Shown here: piece after piece, positions 17,931 to 26,968 of the stretch
How the letters are laid out: every line of letters starts with the position of its first letter
How positions within the stretch are numbered: the first letter of the stretch is position 1
NCBI RefSeq assembly: GCF_963511525.1
Contig: NZ_CAUPIY010000007.1
Span: 62,001 to 126,000 of the forward strand
DNA: 64,000 bases
Reading direction: 5' to 3'
Source: Mobiluncus sp963511525
GTDB taxonomy: Bacteria; Actinomycetota; Actinomycetes; Actinomycetales; Actinomycetaceae
Program-made: the position numbers and the translations under genes
The notes under the pieces: generated by a model
What the model was told of the DNA's origin: nothing
Database searches by the model: none
Seen by the model: only the letters and a program-made list of their open reading frames with translations

Positions 17931-18004
17931 CCACCACGCGGGGCTTAGTTTCGCAGGGCCGCAAGCGGAACGACCATCACCCCATCCGCCCGAGTGCACG
18001 TGAC
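17931..18004. repeat. 74-bp direct repeat, copy B (right of toxin-antitoxin pair)
   Basis: Second copy of the repeat at 17242-17315, offset by 689 bases, 71 of 74 bases identical, same orientation. It lies upstream of the antitoxin promoter. Confidence 0.9.
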
Positions 18005-18147
18005 CTCGCCATACAGAGTTTTTCGCTAGTTTTATCCAGAGTTTTTCGCCGGACGCGGCGAGGATGTTCGGGCGGACGCGCCCTGCCAGACACTATAAGA
18101 CCACGTCAACCGGCCTTTGGCGCCCCTTTGCGCCTGGTGCTTAACCC

Positions 18148-18205
18148 GAACTTCCCACTTAACATAACACTTGGGGAAGTTAAGTGGGAAGTAAGTGGGA
18201 AGTTC
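18148..18205. repeat. Inverted repeat with one left arm and two tandem right arms
   Basis: CTTCCCACTTAAC at 18151-18163 is the exact reverse complement of GTTAAGTGGGAAG at 18179-18191. A second right arm, TAAGTGGGAAGTTC at 18192-18205, pairs with GAACTTCCCACTTA at 18148-18161. The left arm can therefore pair with either right arm but not both. It lies just beyond the hemW stop codon and has no T tract. Confidence 0.8.
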
Positions 18206-18244
18206 GGCTGCGGTGTGTCGCGGACGTTCGCAGACTGGACCCCT

Positions 18245-19669
18245 CTATGACACCCCCGCCAGGCGTTGAATGACCGTGTCGGCCAGCAGGCGGCCACTTC
18301 GGGTCAGCACCGCCCGACCCGCGCCGCTGGTCAGAGCATCGAGGGCCGACCCGTCCTGGTACAAAAGCTCGTCCCCCCGCGGCAGCCCGTCCGCCTGCGG
18401 CAGCCCGTCCCCTCGCGAAAGCTGTCCGACCGGCAGCGAACCGCCCTTTTGCACCAAATCACAGTCCGGCAGCGAGTCAGCACCGGGCAGCAACGCGCCG
18501 TCCAGCAAGCCCTCCTGAGCTAACTCGTGCGCCTCGGAGAGCAACGCCGCCGCGTCAACCCCGAATTCGCGGGCATATTCGCCCAAATCCAGGCCCTGAC
18601 GCAGGCGCAGATTCAGCAGGAGTTTTTCCAGGCGGGCGCTTTCGCCGGTGATGATTTCCTGGCCGTCAACAGGCCGGTGGCCCGCCCGCAGGGACTGCGC
18701 CCACTTCGCGGGATGGCGCAGGTTCCAAAACCGCGCGCTACCCAAGTGAGAGTGGGCGCCGGGCCCGAAACCGTACCAATCTTGGTCACGCCAATAGGCC
18801 AGGTTGTGACGGCATTCGTGGCCGGGGCGCGCCCAGTTGGAAATCTCGTACCATTCCAGGCCCGCCGCACTGAGCGTCTCATCAGCCAGCTCGTATTTAT
18901 CCGCTTGGTCGTCGGGATCCACCGGAGCAATTTCCCCTTGCGCGAGGGCGCGTCCCAGCGCGGTCCCCGGCTCGATGACCAGGGCGTAGCAGGACACGTG
19001 GTCCACCCCAAGTTCCAGCGCGGCATCCAGGGAGGCCCGCCAATCAGCCAAGGTCTCTCCCGGCGTGCCATAGATGAGGTCCACGCTGACCTCGAGTCCT
19101 TGCGCGCGCGCCGCCCGCACGCCTGCTACCAGGTGCTTTTGCTGGTGCGTCCGGTCCAGAGTCGCTAACACGGCGGGAATGGCCGACTGCATTCCAAAAG
19201 ACACCCGCGTAAAACCGCCCGCCGCCAGGGATTCCAAATACTGCGGCGTCACCGTGTCGGGGTTTGCCTCGGTCGTGACTTCCACATCGGTCGCCAGCCC
19301 GAAAGTTTCGCTCAGGCCACGCAAGACTCGGACCAAATCGGCCGCCGGTAAGACCGTTGGGGTCCCACCGCCGAAGAACACGCTGGTCAGCGCCCGGCCG
19401 TCCTGGTGAACAGCACCAGCGTCACCGGGACCAACGCCACCGACACCACCCTCGTGACGACCACCCTTGTGACCCCCGTCCTGGCACACCGCCTCAGCAC
19501 CGGAACAATCAGGCGCGTACAGGCCGACTTCACGGAGCAACGCCGCGGCGTAGCCCTCCACACCAGGCCCCAGCGACAGATTCGGGTACGTATTGAAATC
19601 GCAGTAGCCGCAACGCCGCAGACAGTACGGCACATGCACGTAGGCGCAGAGCGTGCGCGGCGAACTCAT
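18245..19669 (-). CDS. hemW: HemW-type radical SAM protein with two low-complexity insertions
   Basis: HemW is the coproporphyrinogen oxidase-like radical SAM protein now regarded as a haem chaperone. The cluster motif CLRRCGYC near residue 17 and the FFGGGTPTVLP, EANPDT and SFGMQS blocks identify it. ATG at 19669 overlaps the trmB stop (TGATG). At 474 residues it exceeds the usual 380-400. One insertion lies at about 53-91 (Gly/His-rich with two HQDG/CQDG-like units), the other at about 390-450 (Leu/Pro/Gly/Asp repeats) inside the C-terminal winged-helix region. The flanking conserved parts are intact, so the enzyme is probably functional. Confidence 0.92.
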   Translation of the reverse strand: MSSPRTLCAYVHVPYCLRRCGYCDFNTYPNLSLGPGVEGYAAALLREVGLYAPDCSGAEAVCQDGGHKGGRHEGGVGGVGPGDAGAVHQDGRALTSVFFGGGTPTVLPAADLVRVLRGLSETFGLATDVEVTTEANPDTVTPQYLESLAAGGFTRVSFGMQSAIPAVLATLDRTHQQKHLVAGVRAARAQGLEVSVDLIYGTPGETLADWRASLDAALELGVDHVSCYALVIEPGTALGRALAQGEIAPVDPDDQADKYELADETLSAAGLEWYEISNWARPGHECRHNLAYWRDQDWYGFGPGAHSHLGSARFWNLRHPAKWAQSLRAGHRPVDGQEIITGESARLEKLLLNLRLRQGLDLGEYAREFGVDAAALLSEAHELAQEGLLDGALLPGADSLPDCDLVQKGGSLPVGQLSRGDGLPQADGLPRGDELLYQDGSALDALTSGAGRAVLTRSGRLLADTVIQRLAGVS

Positions 19670-20616
19670 CAGGCTTCGTCCGCCCCGTACCACGGCTCGC
19701 TGGGCGCAAATCCAGACTCGGCGGGCTTCTCCGTGGCGCTAACCCGCCCCAAACGGACCGTCACCTGGAACGACGCCGCCTGTTCACGTTCTTCCGCTGA
19801 GCCGCGCGCCAGGCGCACCACACACAAATCATGCACGTCACGGCCCTCACGAGCCGCCCTGCGCTCGAACGCCGTCAACACCCGACCGTCGAAACGCGGC
19901 GCGAAACCGCCGCGCTGGCCTTGTGGATCGTTTGCGTCGGGACGCTGGCCAACGTGCGGATTGGACAACCCGAGGGTGGACTCAACCACGTCACGCTGCT
20001 GCCAAGCGTAGTCGTCCCAATCAGTCGCCAGGCGCCACCGCCCCCCGTCTTCCAGCAGCCGGGCGACAATGGCCGCAAACTCTGGTGCCACCAGACGCCG
20101 CTTGTGATGGCGAGTTTTCGGCCACGGGTCAGCGAAAAACGTCCACATTTCGTGTACCGTCGCCTCACCGAGCAGAATGGGCAGGGCTTGCAGGACATCG
20201 ACGTCCGCAACTTTCAGATTGGGCAAGCCGTCGTAGTTGCGCACGGCGGAGGAGACGATTTTCGCCACCCCCGGCAGCCACACTTCAAATCCCAAGTAGT
20301 TGTTCTCCGGGTGCAGCGCGGCAGCGTGGGTGATTTGCTCGCCGTTACCGCAGCCGACTTCGACAATGAGCGGAGCCTCGCGGCCAAACACGACACGGGG
20401 GTCCAGGCGCTCCCCCTCGGCCACCATGGTCGGCCCCGCCCCGCGTTTCACGTCCAACAGGTAGGCGTCTTTGTACTTTTCAAAGGTCTTTTCCAGAGTT
20501 TGGCCCATGCGATCCCCGCGCCGGGCAAAAGTTCTGACCCGCGGGTAAGGCCGCTGGCGGTCAGGGGTTTCGTCGTCCCCGCCGGACTGGGCGTCGGCTC
20601 GAATCGTTTTGCCCAT
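19669..20616 (-). CDS. trmB: tRNA (guanine-46-N7)-methyltransferase
   Basis: TrmB makes m7G46 in the variable loop of tRNAs. The ATG at 20616 shares a base with the lepA stop (TAATG), so I place the start there and not further upstream inside lepA. The 315-residue protein has the SAM-binding block VEVGCGNGEQITHAA near residue 95, the family signature FFADPWPKTRHHKRRL and an ending region TAFERRAAREGRDVHDL. An Arg/Asp-rich N-terminal extension of about 40 residues and a C-terminal extension of about 50 residues are longer than the norm. Confidence 0.93.
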   Translation of the reverse strand: MGKTIRADAQSGGDDETPDRQRPYPRVRTFARRGDRMGQTLEKTFEKYKDAYLLDVKRGAGPTMVAEGERLDPRVVFGREAPLIVEVGCGNGEQITHAAALHPENNYLGFEVWLPGVAKIVSSAVRNYDGLPNLKVADVDVLQALPILLGEATVHEMWTFFADPWPKTRHHKRRLVAPEFAAIVARLLEDGGRWRLATDWDDYAWQQRDVVESTLGLSNPHVGQRPDANDPQGQRGGFAPRFDGRVLTAFERRAAREGRDVHDLCVVRLARGSAEEREQAASFQVTVRLGRVSATEKPAESGFAPSEPWYGADEA

Positions 20617-22466
20617 TACTTTTTCGGCTCCTCGTTGGATAGCGCGGCGATGAAAGCCTCCTGGGGAACCTCGACCCGCCCGATGGCTTTCATGCGTTTC
20701 TTGCCGGCCTTTTGCTTTTCCAACAGTTTGCGTTTCCGGCTGATGTCGCCGCCGTAGCACTTGGCGAGCATGTCTTTGCGCAGCGCCCGGATATTTTCCC
20801 GGGCGATGATGCGAGTGCCGATAGCTGCCTGGATAGGCACCTCGAACTGTTGGCGCGGGATGAGTTTGCGCAGTTTCGTCGCCATCGCGGTCCCGTAACT
20901 GTAGGCATTGTCCTTGTGAACGATGGCGGAAAACGCGTCAACCTGTTCCCCGTTCAGCAAAATGTCCACTCGCACCAGGTCGGCCGGAGCCATTCCGTCC
21001 AGGTGGTAGTCCAGCGAGGCGTAGCCCTTGGTGCGGGACTTCAGCTGATCAAAGAAGTCGTAAACAATCTCGCCCAAGGGCAGAGTGTAGTGCAGTTCCA
21101 CCCGATCCGAGCTCAAGTACTCCATATTCTTCATGGCGCCGCGCCGATCTTGGCAAAGTTCCATGACCGGACCGACAAAGTCCGAGGGGGTCAGGATGGT
21201 CGCCGCCACCACCGGCTCGCGCACCTCCTTGACCTTACCTTCGGGGAACTCAGAAGGGTTCATGACGTGAGTTTCCGTGCCGTCTTCCGCCACCACCACG
21301 TATTCCACGTTCGGGGCGGTGGAAATCAGCACCAGGTCGAACTCGCGTTCCAGACGCTCGCGAATAATCTCGAGATGCAGCAAACCCAAGAAACCGCAAC
21401 GGAAACCCGACCCCAGGGCGGCCGATGATTCCGGCTCAAAAGTCAGGGACGCATCATTGAGTTTCAGCTTGTCCAGCGCGTCACGCAACACCGGGAAATC
21501 GGTCCCGTCAATCGGGTACAGTCCCGAAAACACCATCGGCATCGGGTCGCGGTAGCCCGGCAAAGGTTCGCTAGCGCCCTTTTCCGCAGAAGTGACGGTG
21601 TCGCCCACGCGAGATTGGCGCACGTCCTTCACCCCGGTAATGAGGTAGCCGACTTCACCCGCCCCGATACCTTTCGTGGGAATCGGATCGGGGCTGATGA
21701 CGCCCAGTTCCAGCAGTTCGTGGGTGGTGCCGGTGGACATCATGTTGATTTTCTGGCGGGCTGTGAGCGAGCCGTCCATGACGCGCACGTAGGTCACGAC
21801 CCCACGATACGTGTCATAAACCGAGTCAAAAATGAGTGCGCGGGTCGGGGCGTCGGGTTGTCCGGCGGGGGGCGGCACTTGGGAGACGATTTCGTCCAGC
21901 AGGGCCTGCACGCCCTCACCGGTCTTGCCCGAGACTCGCAAGCAGTCCTCGGGCTGGCACCCGATGAGGTTCGCCAGTTCTTCGGCGTGCTTTTCCGGCA
22001 TCGCGCCGGGCAAGTCAATCTTGTTCAGCACCGGGATAATGGTCAAGTCCCCTTCCAAGGCCAAGTACAGGTTCGCCAGGGTTTGCGCCTCGATGCCTTG
22101 GGAAGCGTCCACCAGCAGGACCGCCCCTTCACAAGCCGCCAGGGAACGTGAGACTTCATAGGTAAAGTCCACGTGACCAGGGGTGTCAATCATATTTAGG
22201 GCGTAGGCTTTGTCGCCAACCTGCCAGGGCATCCGCACGGCTTGGGATTTGATGGTGATGCCGCGTTCGCGTTCAATGTCCATCCGGTCCAGGTATTGGG
22301 CACGCATCTCACGGTCCGAGACGACCCCGGTTAGCTGCAGCATCCGATCCGCCAGCGTCGACTTACCGTGGTCGATGTGGGCGATAATCGAAAAGTTACG
22401 TATCAGGGACGGGTCGGTGGCGGCGGGCGCAATCGACTGTAACAGGGCATCACCAGGAATGGGCAT
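20616..22466 (-). CDS. lepA: Elongation factor 4 (LepA), ribosomal back-translocase
   Basis: LepA is a translational GTPase with EF-G-like domains that acts on stalled or misassembled ribosomes. The start ATG at 22466 has AAGGA six bases before it. The 616-residue length is typical. G1 AHIDHGKST, G3 DTPGH and G4 NKIDLP are visible, with the later blocks GFRCGFLGLLHLEI and the C-terminal signature MLAKCYGGDISRKRKLLEKQKAGKKRMK. It leads the overlapping set lepA-trmB-hemW. LepA-HemW linkage is standard in actinobacteria. Confidence 0.97.
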   Translation of the reverse strand: MPIPGDALLQSIAPAATDPSLIRNFSIIAHIDHGKSTLADRMLQLTGVVSDREMRAQYLDRMDIERERGITIKSQAVRMPWQVGDKAYALNMIDTPGHVDFTYEVSRSLAACEGAVLLVDASQGIEAQTLANLYLALEGDLTIIPVLNKIDLPGAMPEKHAEELANLIGCQPEDCLRVSGKTGEGVQALLDEIVSQVPPPAGQPDAPTRALIFDSVYDTYRGVVTYVRVMDGSLTARQKINMMSTGTTHELLELGVISPDPIPTKGIGAGEVGYLITGVKDVRQSRVGDTVTSAEKGASEPLPGYRDPMPMVFSGLYPIDGTDFPVLRDALDKLKLNDASLTFEPESSAALGSGFRCGFLGLLHLEIIRERLEREFDLVLISTAPNVEYVVVAEDGTETHVMNPSEFPEGKVKEVREPVVAATILTPSDFVGPVMELCQDRRGAMKNMEYLSSDRVELHYTLPLGEIVYDFFDQLKSRTKGYASLDYHLDGMAPADLVRVDILLNGEQVDAFSAIVHKDNAYSYGTAMATKLRKLIPRQQFEVPIQAAIGTRIIARENIRALRKDMLAKCYGGDISRKRKLLEKQKAGKKRMKAIGRVEVPQEAFIAALSNEEPKK

Positions 22467-22539
22467 GGACTTCCTTATCTTTCTCGCTAGACATTCCATT
22501 TTGTCATTTTTCCCCCGTTTGCCCAATCTTTAGCGGGCT

Positions 22540-22895
22540 GTAAGGGGCTGGATCCCCCGCCGCGAAGTTCACCGGAGGATCTTCGCGTACGAGTTTTGGC
22601 AATCGTCCTGGTTATTGCCCGGTGCGGCGTTCCTCCGGTCAGGAATAATTTGGGACTGCTGGACTATTGCGCAGAGACACGGAATCTGTTACCTTGAAAC
22701 ATCTCTAATCTCGCCGCAGAGATTGTTCGCTGACCAGGACGCGTTAGCCACTTCTTAGCTGCAGGTCACCGGGGGTTCCCCGCGCCACGGGAACGCCGGT
22801 TTTATCACGCCAGCCAGGATATATCCCGCATCTACACCACTCGTTAACCTATGTCGGGCAGTACACCCGCGAAACTCAAAGTCTAGGGGGAATCC
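22540..22895 (+). promoter_or_regulatory. Gene-free leader with two hairpins upstream of the lipoprotein gene
   Basis: A gene-free stretch between divergent lepA and the lipoprotein gene. Two hairpins are visible: AATCTC-GCCGCA-GAGATT at 22707-22724, and a strong imperfect stem at about 22767-22800 (CCGG plus GTTCCC pairing with GGGAAC plus CCGG) followed by TTTTAT. The second could act as a terminator or attenuator before the lipoprotein gene. No known riboswitch class was recognised. Confidence 0.4.
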
Positions 22896-23378
22896 ATGTC
22901 AAAGCTGTCTTTCAAACCATTTATCGCGATTTTATTAGTCCTTGCTTTGCCGTTTGTTTTGTCGGGGTGTTCCCAGCGCGATTCTGCTCCGAGTGAGGCG
23001 GCGGCTCCCAAGCTGTCCATTTCCGACATTAAACAGGAGGTTCAAGAAAGTTGGATGCCTACCCAATTCCTCGCGCAGGCATCATTCCGTTCGGATAAGC
23101 ACCTGGATTTGAAGCCTGTCAAGGAGGAGTCCTCTTATCGCCAGATTGCTTTTCGGTGTGCACAAGACTCGCCCTCCCCGGTTTCTATTTGGCTTCGGCA
23201 CGACAGCGAATTACGTCGGCTAGCGGAAATCGGGGCCTGTGATTCAGGTGTGGGGCTCCAAACTGTGGGACTTCCGAACTCGCTGTTTCCTCAGGCAGAA
23301 CAAGCACTGTTCATCGCGAACGATGACACCCGCATCGCCGCAGTTATTTTTGAAACCAATCAAGAAACGCCCTCGTGA
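22896..23378 (+). CDS. Small secreted lipoprotein, function unknown
   Basis: The 160-residue protein opens with a type II signal peptide (Lys/Phe-rich head, then Ile/Leu core) ending in the lipobox LSGC near residue 25, so the mature protein should be lipid-anchored on the outer membrane face. The remainder is a small soluble domain with two further cysteines (FRCAQD and GACDSG) that could form a disulfide. AGGGGGAATCC precedes the ATG. No family is recognised. It stands alone, downstream of a long structured leader. Confidence 0.8.
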   Translation: MSKLSFKPFIAILLVLALPFVLSGCSQRDSAPSEAAAPKLSISDIKQEVQESWMPTQFLAQASFRSDKHLDLKPVKEESSYRQIAFRCAQDSPSPVSIWLRHDSELRRLAEIGACDSGVGLQTVGLPNSLFPQAEQALFIANDDTRIAAVIFETNQETPS

Positions 23379-23496
23379 ACGTGTCCCGTATCGGTGTGCA
23401 GACACCGAAAACCAGCACAAATCATCTAGGTGATGAGCGGCATCACGAACGTGGGACGTAGCCTGAATCCGTTAGCTCATCGTTCTCACAGCCGAT

Positions 23497-23526
23497 TTGC
23501 GAATAAGGCGCAAAATGGCGTAGGAT
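23497..23526 (+). promoter_or_regulatory. Promoter of rpsT
   Basis: TTGCGA at 23497-23502 and TAGGAT at 23521-23526 are separated by 18 bases and lie 56 bases before the rpsT start. Both match the primary-sigma consensus at about four of six positions. Confidence 0.45.
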
Positions 23527-23581
23527 ATTTCCTTGTGTGTCGCCAAAACCGGCGAAAATCAATACTTTTGAGGGAAGAACA

Positions 23582-23845
23582 TTGGCAAATATTAAGTCTC
23601 AGATAAAGCGGATTCGCACCAACGAAAAGGCGCGCCAGCGCAACTTGGCCGTGCGCTCCGAGCTAAAGACACTGGTGCGCAAGACCCGCGAGGCTATCGA
23701 GGCCGGGGATAAGGCCGCAGCCGAGGCCAACTTGAAGGTGGCCACCCGTCACCTCGACGTGGCAGCTTCCAAGGGTGTCATCCACAAGAACCAGGCGGCT
23801 CAGCGCAAGTCCAAGCTGGCCACCCGCGTTGCTGCCATGCAGTAA
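23582..23845 (+). CDS. rpsT: 30S ribosomal protein S20
   Basis: S20 is a primary binder of 16S rRNA at the base of the 30S body. The start is TTG at 23582, with GAGGGAAG at normal spacing before it, and it gives the family opening (L)ANIKSQIKRIRTNEKAR. The product is 87 residues, of normal length, and ends in the usual basic helix (IHKNQAAQRKSKLATRVA). A rho-independent terminator follows closely. A rare start codon on a ribosomal protein gene is common for S20, where it relates to autoregulation in other bacteria. Confidence 0.95.
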   Translation: MANIKSQIKRIRTNEKARQRNLAVRSELKTLVRKTREAIEAGDKAAAEANLKVATRHLDVAASKGVIHKNQAAQRKSKLATRVAAMQ

Positions 23846-23865
23846 CCGGTTTCTCTAAGCTGTTT

Positions 23866-23898
23866 GAAAACGTCCACCTCGGTGGACGTTTTCTTTTT
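23866..23898 (+). terminator. Rho-independent terminator after rpsT
   Basis: GAAAACGTCCACC at 23866-23878 pairs with GGTGGACGTTTTC at 23881-23893, and a T run follows. The inner pairs will open to form the loop. The stem is long and lies 21 bases past the rpsT stop. Confidence 0.9.
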
Positions 23899-23988
23899 GC
23901 CCACAACAGCGCACAAACTAATCGGTTTAAGTCGCGTATATCATCTGGTCTAAACTGGATACGTTGATTGTCGGAAAGAAGAGGAATA

Positions 23989-26910
23989 ATGGCTGAAAAT
24001 ACCCCGGAAACCCCAGACACCCCGCAGTACCGCTACACGGCTGAGATGGCGGGGGACCTGGAAGCAAAATGGCAACGGATTTGGGACGAAACCGGCGCTT
24101 TTAACGCGGATAACCCCAGCGGCTCCTTGGCCGGCGACCTGGCAAAACACAAAAAATACTTCATCCTCGATATGTTCCCCTACCCCTCCGGCAAAGGTCT
24201 GCACGTGGGACACCCGCTCGGCTATATCGCCACCGACGTAGTCGCCCGCTACCAGCGCGCCCAAGGCAAGAACGTGCTCTACACCATGGGCTACGATGCG
24301 TTCGGCCTGCCCGCCGAGCAATATGCCCTGCAAACCGGCCAGCACCCGGCCATCACCACGCATGACAATATCGCCAACATGAGCAAACAGCTGGCACGCA
24401 TTGGCTTGTCTCACGACCGGCGGCGCTCTTTCGCCACGACCGACCCGGATTATTTCAAGTGGACCCAGTGGATTTTCCTGCAAATTTTCAACTCCTGGTA
24501 TGACCCCGAAGCTCCGCGCCGCGACGGCTCCGGAAAGGGCGCGGCCCGGCCGATTACCACCCTTGTGAAGCAGTACGAGGACGGCACGCGCCCCACCCCG
24601 GACGGACGGGCTTGGGCCGAGCTTTCCACGGTGGAACAGGCGGAACTCATTGACGCCGAGCGCCTAGCTTACGTGGCATACGCGCCGGTGAACTGGGCAC
24701 CGGGCTTGGGCACGGTGCTGGCTGACGAAGAAGTCACCGCCGAGGGGCGTTCCGAACGCGGCAACTTCCCCGTGTTTAAGACGAAACTGCGCCAGTGGAT
24801 GATGCGCATCACCCGCTACGCGGACCGGCTGGATGCCGACCTGGCCACGATTGACTGGCCCGACAAGGTCCGCACCATGCAGCACAACTGGATCGGCAAG
24901 TCTTTCGGCGCCACCGTAAACTTCCAGGTCGAGGCCGGTCAAGGGCCGCAGCCGCAAACGCTGCAGGTCTTCACGACCCGGCCCGACACCCTGTTCGGCG
25001 CGACTTTCATGGTCATTTCCCCCGAGCACCCGCTGGTGGGCGCCGAGGATTGTGCGGACGCGGAGTTGCGGGTGCCGGATGCTTGGCCGGAGGGGACCCG
25101 ACCGGAGTGGACCGGCGGATACGCTACCCCGCGCGAAGCGGTGGCGGCCTACCGGGCGCAAGCCAGCGCAAAGAGCGACAGCGAGCGGACTGCGGAAACC
25201 GACTTCACCGAAAAGACCGGCGTGTTTACCGGCATTTTTGGGACAAACCCGGTCAATAGTTCCCTGGTGCCGATTTTCGTGGCGGATTACGTTTTGATGG
25301 GGTACGGCACCGGCGCGATTATGGCCGTGCCCGCCCACGACGAACGCGATCACGCCTTCGCCAAAAAGTTCAACCTGGACATTATCCAAACTATTTCCGG
25401 CCCGGACGGCCTGGATGTGCAAGAGGAACCCTGGACCGGCGACGGCGTCATCGAGAACTCCGCCAACAGTGAAATCAGCCTGAACGGGCTGGACAAGGCC
25501 GAGGCTATCGCGAAAATCAGTGACTGGCTGGCGCAAACCGGTCGGGGCGAAAAGACCGTGACCTACCGCCTGCGTGACTGGCTGTTTTCTCGGCAACGCT
25601 ACTGGGGCGAGCCTTTCCCCGTGGTTTACGGCTCTGACGGGCGGGTTCACGCCCTGCCGGAGGACATGCTCCCCTTGGAGCTACCCGAAGTGTCTGACTT
25701 CCGGCCCCGGACTTTTGACCCCGACGACGCCCACTCCACCCCGGAGTCCCCGCTGGGCCGCGCTACGGACTGGATGACCGTCGAACTGGACCTAGGCGAA
25801 GGCAAGCAGACCTACACTCGTGACCAAAACACCATGCCGAACTGGGCGGGCTCGTGCTGGTACGAGCTGCGCTACACCGACCCGGACAACTCCACGGCAT
25901 TTGCGAGCCCCGACAACGAAGCCTACTGGATGGGTCCGCGCCCCGAAGCGGGCAACCTCAGCGGCGGCACGGATTTGTACGTAGGTGGCGTGGAACACGC
26001 GGTGCTGCACCTGCTGTACGCACGTTTTTGGCACAAGGTGCTCTACGATTTGGGGTATGTGTCCAGTTCAGAGCCGTTCCATCGCCTGTTCAACCAGGGC
26101 ATGATTGAGGCCTACGCCTACACGGATTCGCGCGGGCAATACGTCCCGGCTGACGAAGTGGAGGGCAGCGAAGAGGACGGCTTTACCTGGAAGGGCCAGC
26201 CCGTCAACCGCGAGTTCGGCAAGATGGGCAAGTCGCTAAAGAACATCGTCACCCCGGATCAGATGTGTGCGGATTACGGCGCGGACACGTTCCGGGTCTA
26301 CGAGATGTCGATGGGACCGCTGGATATGTCCCGCCCGTGGGACACTCGCGCGGTGGTCGGTTCTCAGCGTTTCCTGCAACGGCTGTGGCGCAATATCGTC
26401 GATGAAAACACCGGCGCGCTCACCGTCAGCGACGACGCCCCGGACTTGGCGACCGCAAAAGTGCTGGCTCGCACCATTCACGATGTCACTGTGGAATACG
26501 ACAATCTGCGCGTGAACACGGCTATCGCCAAGATGATTGTGTTGAACAATCACTTGACCGGGTTGCCCCGGGTGCCGCGTGAGGCCGCAGAAGCGCTGGT
26601 CGTGATGGTTGCCCCCATCGCTCCGCACATTGCGGAGGAACTGTGGGAACGTTTGGGTCACCAGGGTGGTATCGCCCGGGCCGCGTTCCCGGTCGTGACC
26701 GATGAGTCGCTGTTGGCTGCTGAGGAGGTCACTTGCGTGGTGCAGGTGGCGGGTAAGGTGCGCGCGAAAGTTTCGGTGGACCCCGAGATTTCCGAGGCGG
26801 ATTTGCAGGCAAAAGTCCTGGCGGAACCGGCCGTGGTGAAGTTGTTGGACGGGCGCGAACCAAAGCGGGTTATCGTACGTGCCCCGAAGCTCGTATCCCT
26901 GGTTTTGTAG
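23989..26910 (+). CDS. leuS: Leucyl-tRNA synthetase
   Basis: LeuS attaches leucine to tRNA-Leu. The ATG at 23989, with AGAGGAAT just before it, is preferred to one 21 bases upstream. The 973-residue protein shows the class I motifs HVGHPLGY (HIGH region) and KMGKSLKN (KMSKS region, with the glycine variant common in actinobacteria). The CP1 editing domain contains FTTRPDTLFGATFMV and the GTGAIMAVPAHDERDH block. WAGSCWYELRYTDPDN and YVGGVEHAVLHLLYARFW are also intact. The upstream gap is too short for a T-box leader. Confidence 0.97.
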   Translation: MAENTPETPDTPQYRYTAEMAGDLEAKWQRIWDETGAFNADNPSGSLAGDLAKHKKYFILDMFPYPSGKGLHVGHPLGYIATDVVARYQRAQGKNVLYTMGYDAFGLPAEQYALQTGQHPAITTHDNIANMSKQLARIGLSHDRRRSFATTDPDYFKWTQWIFLQIFNSWYDPEAPRRDGSGKGAARPITTLVKQYEDGTRPTPDGRAWAELSTVEQAELIDAERLAYVAYAPVNWAPGLGTVLADEEVTAEGRSERGNFPVFKTKLRQWMMRITRYADRLDADLATIDWPDKVRTMQHNWIGKSFGATVNFQVEAGQGPQPQTLQVFTTRPDTLFGATFMVISPEHPLVGAEDCADAELRVPDAWPEGTRPEWTGGYATPREAVAAYRAQASAKSDSERTAETDFTEKTGVFTGIFGTNPVNSSLVPIFVADYVLMGYGTGAIMAVPAHDERDHAFAKKFNLDIIQTISGPDGLDVQEEPWTGDGVIENSANSEISLNGLDKAEAIAKISDWLAQTGRGEKTVTYRLRDWLFSRQRYWGEPFPVVYGSDGRVHALPEDMLPLELPEVSDFRPRTFDPDDAHSTPESPLGRATDWMTVELDLGEGKQTYTRDQNTMPNWAGSCWYELRYTDPDNSTAFASPDNEAYWMGPRPEAGNLSGGTDLYVGGVEHAVLHLLYARFWHKVLYDLGYVSSSEPFHRLFNQGMIEAYAYTDSRGQYVPADEVEGSEEDGFTWKGQPVNREFGKMGKSLKNIVTPDQMCADYGADTFRVYEMSMGPLDMSRPWDTRAVVGSQRFLQRLWRNIVDENTGALTVSDDAPDLATAKVLARTIHDVTVEYDNLRVNTAIAKMIVLNNHLTGLPRVPREAAEALVVMVAPIAPHIAEELWERLGHQGGIARAAFPVVTDESLLAAEEVTCVVQVAGKVRAKVSVDPEISEADLQAKVLAEPAVVKLLDGREPKRVIVRAPKLVSLVL

Positions 26911-26968
26911 GATTTGTCAGTACAAAAAAATCGCTAAATTACGGGATTTCAACGGTTTCCGGCTTGCA

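Noticed and set aside
23900..23988. T-box leader for leuS (and likewise trpS at 48657-48851)
   Set aside because: The gap before leuS is only about 90 bases with no T-box sequence, and the trpS upstream region is largely leader for the divergent gene.
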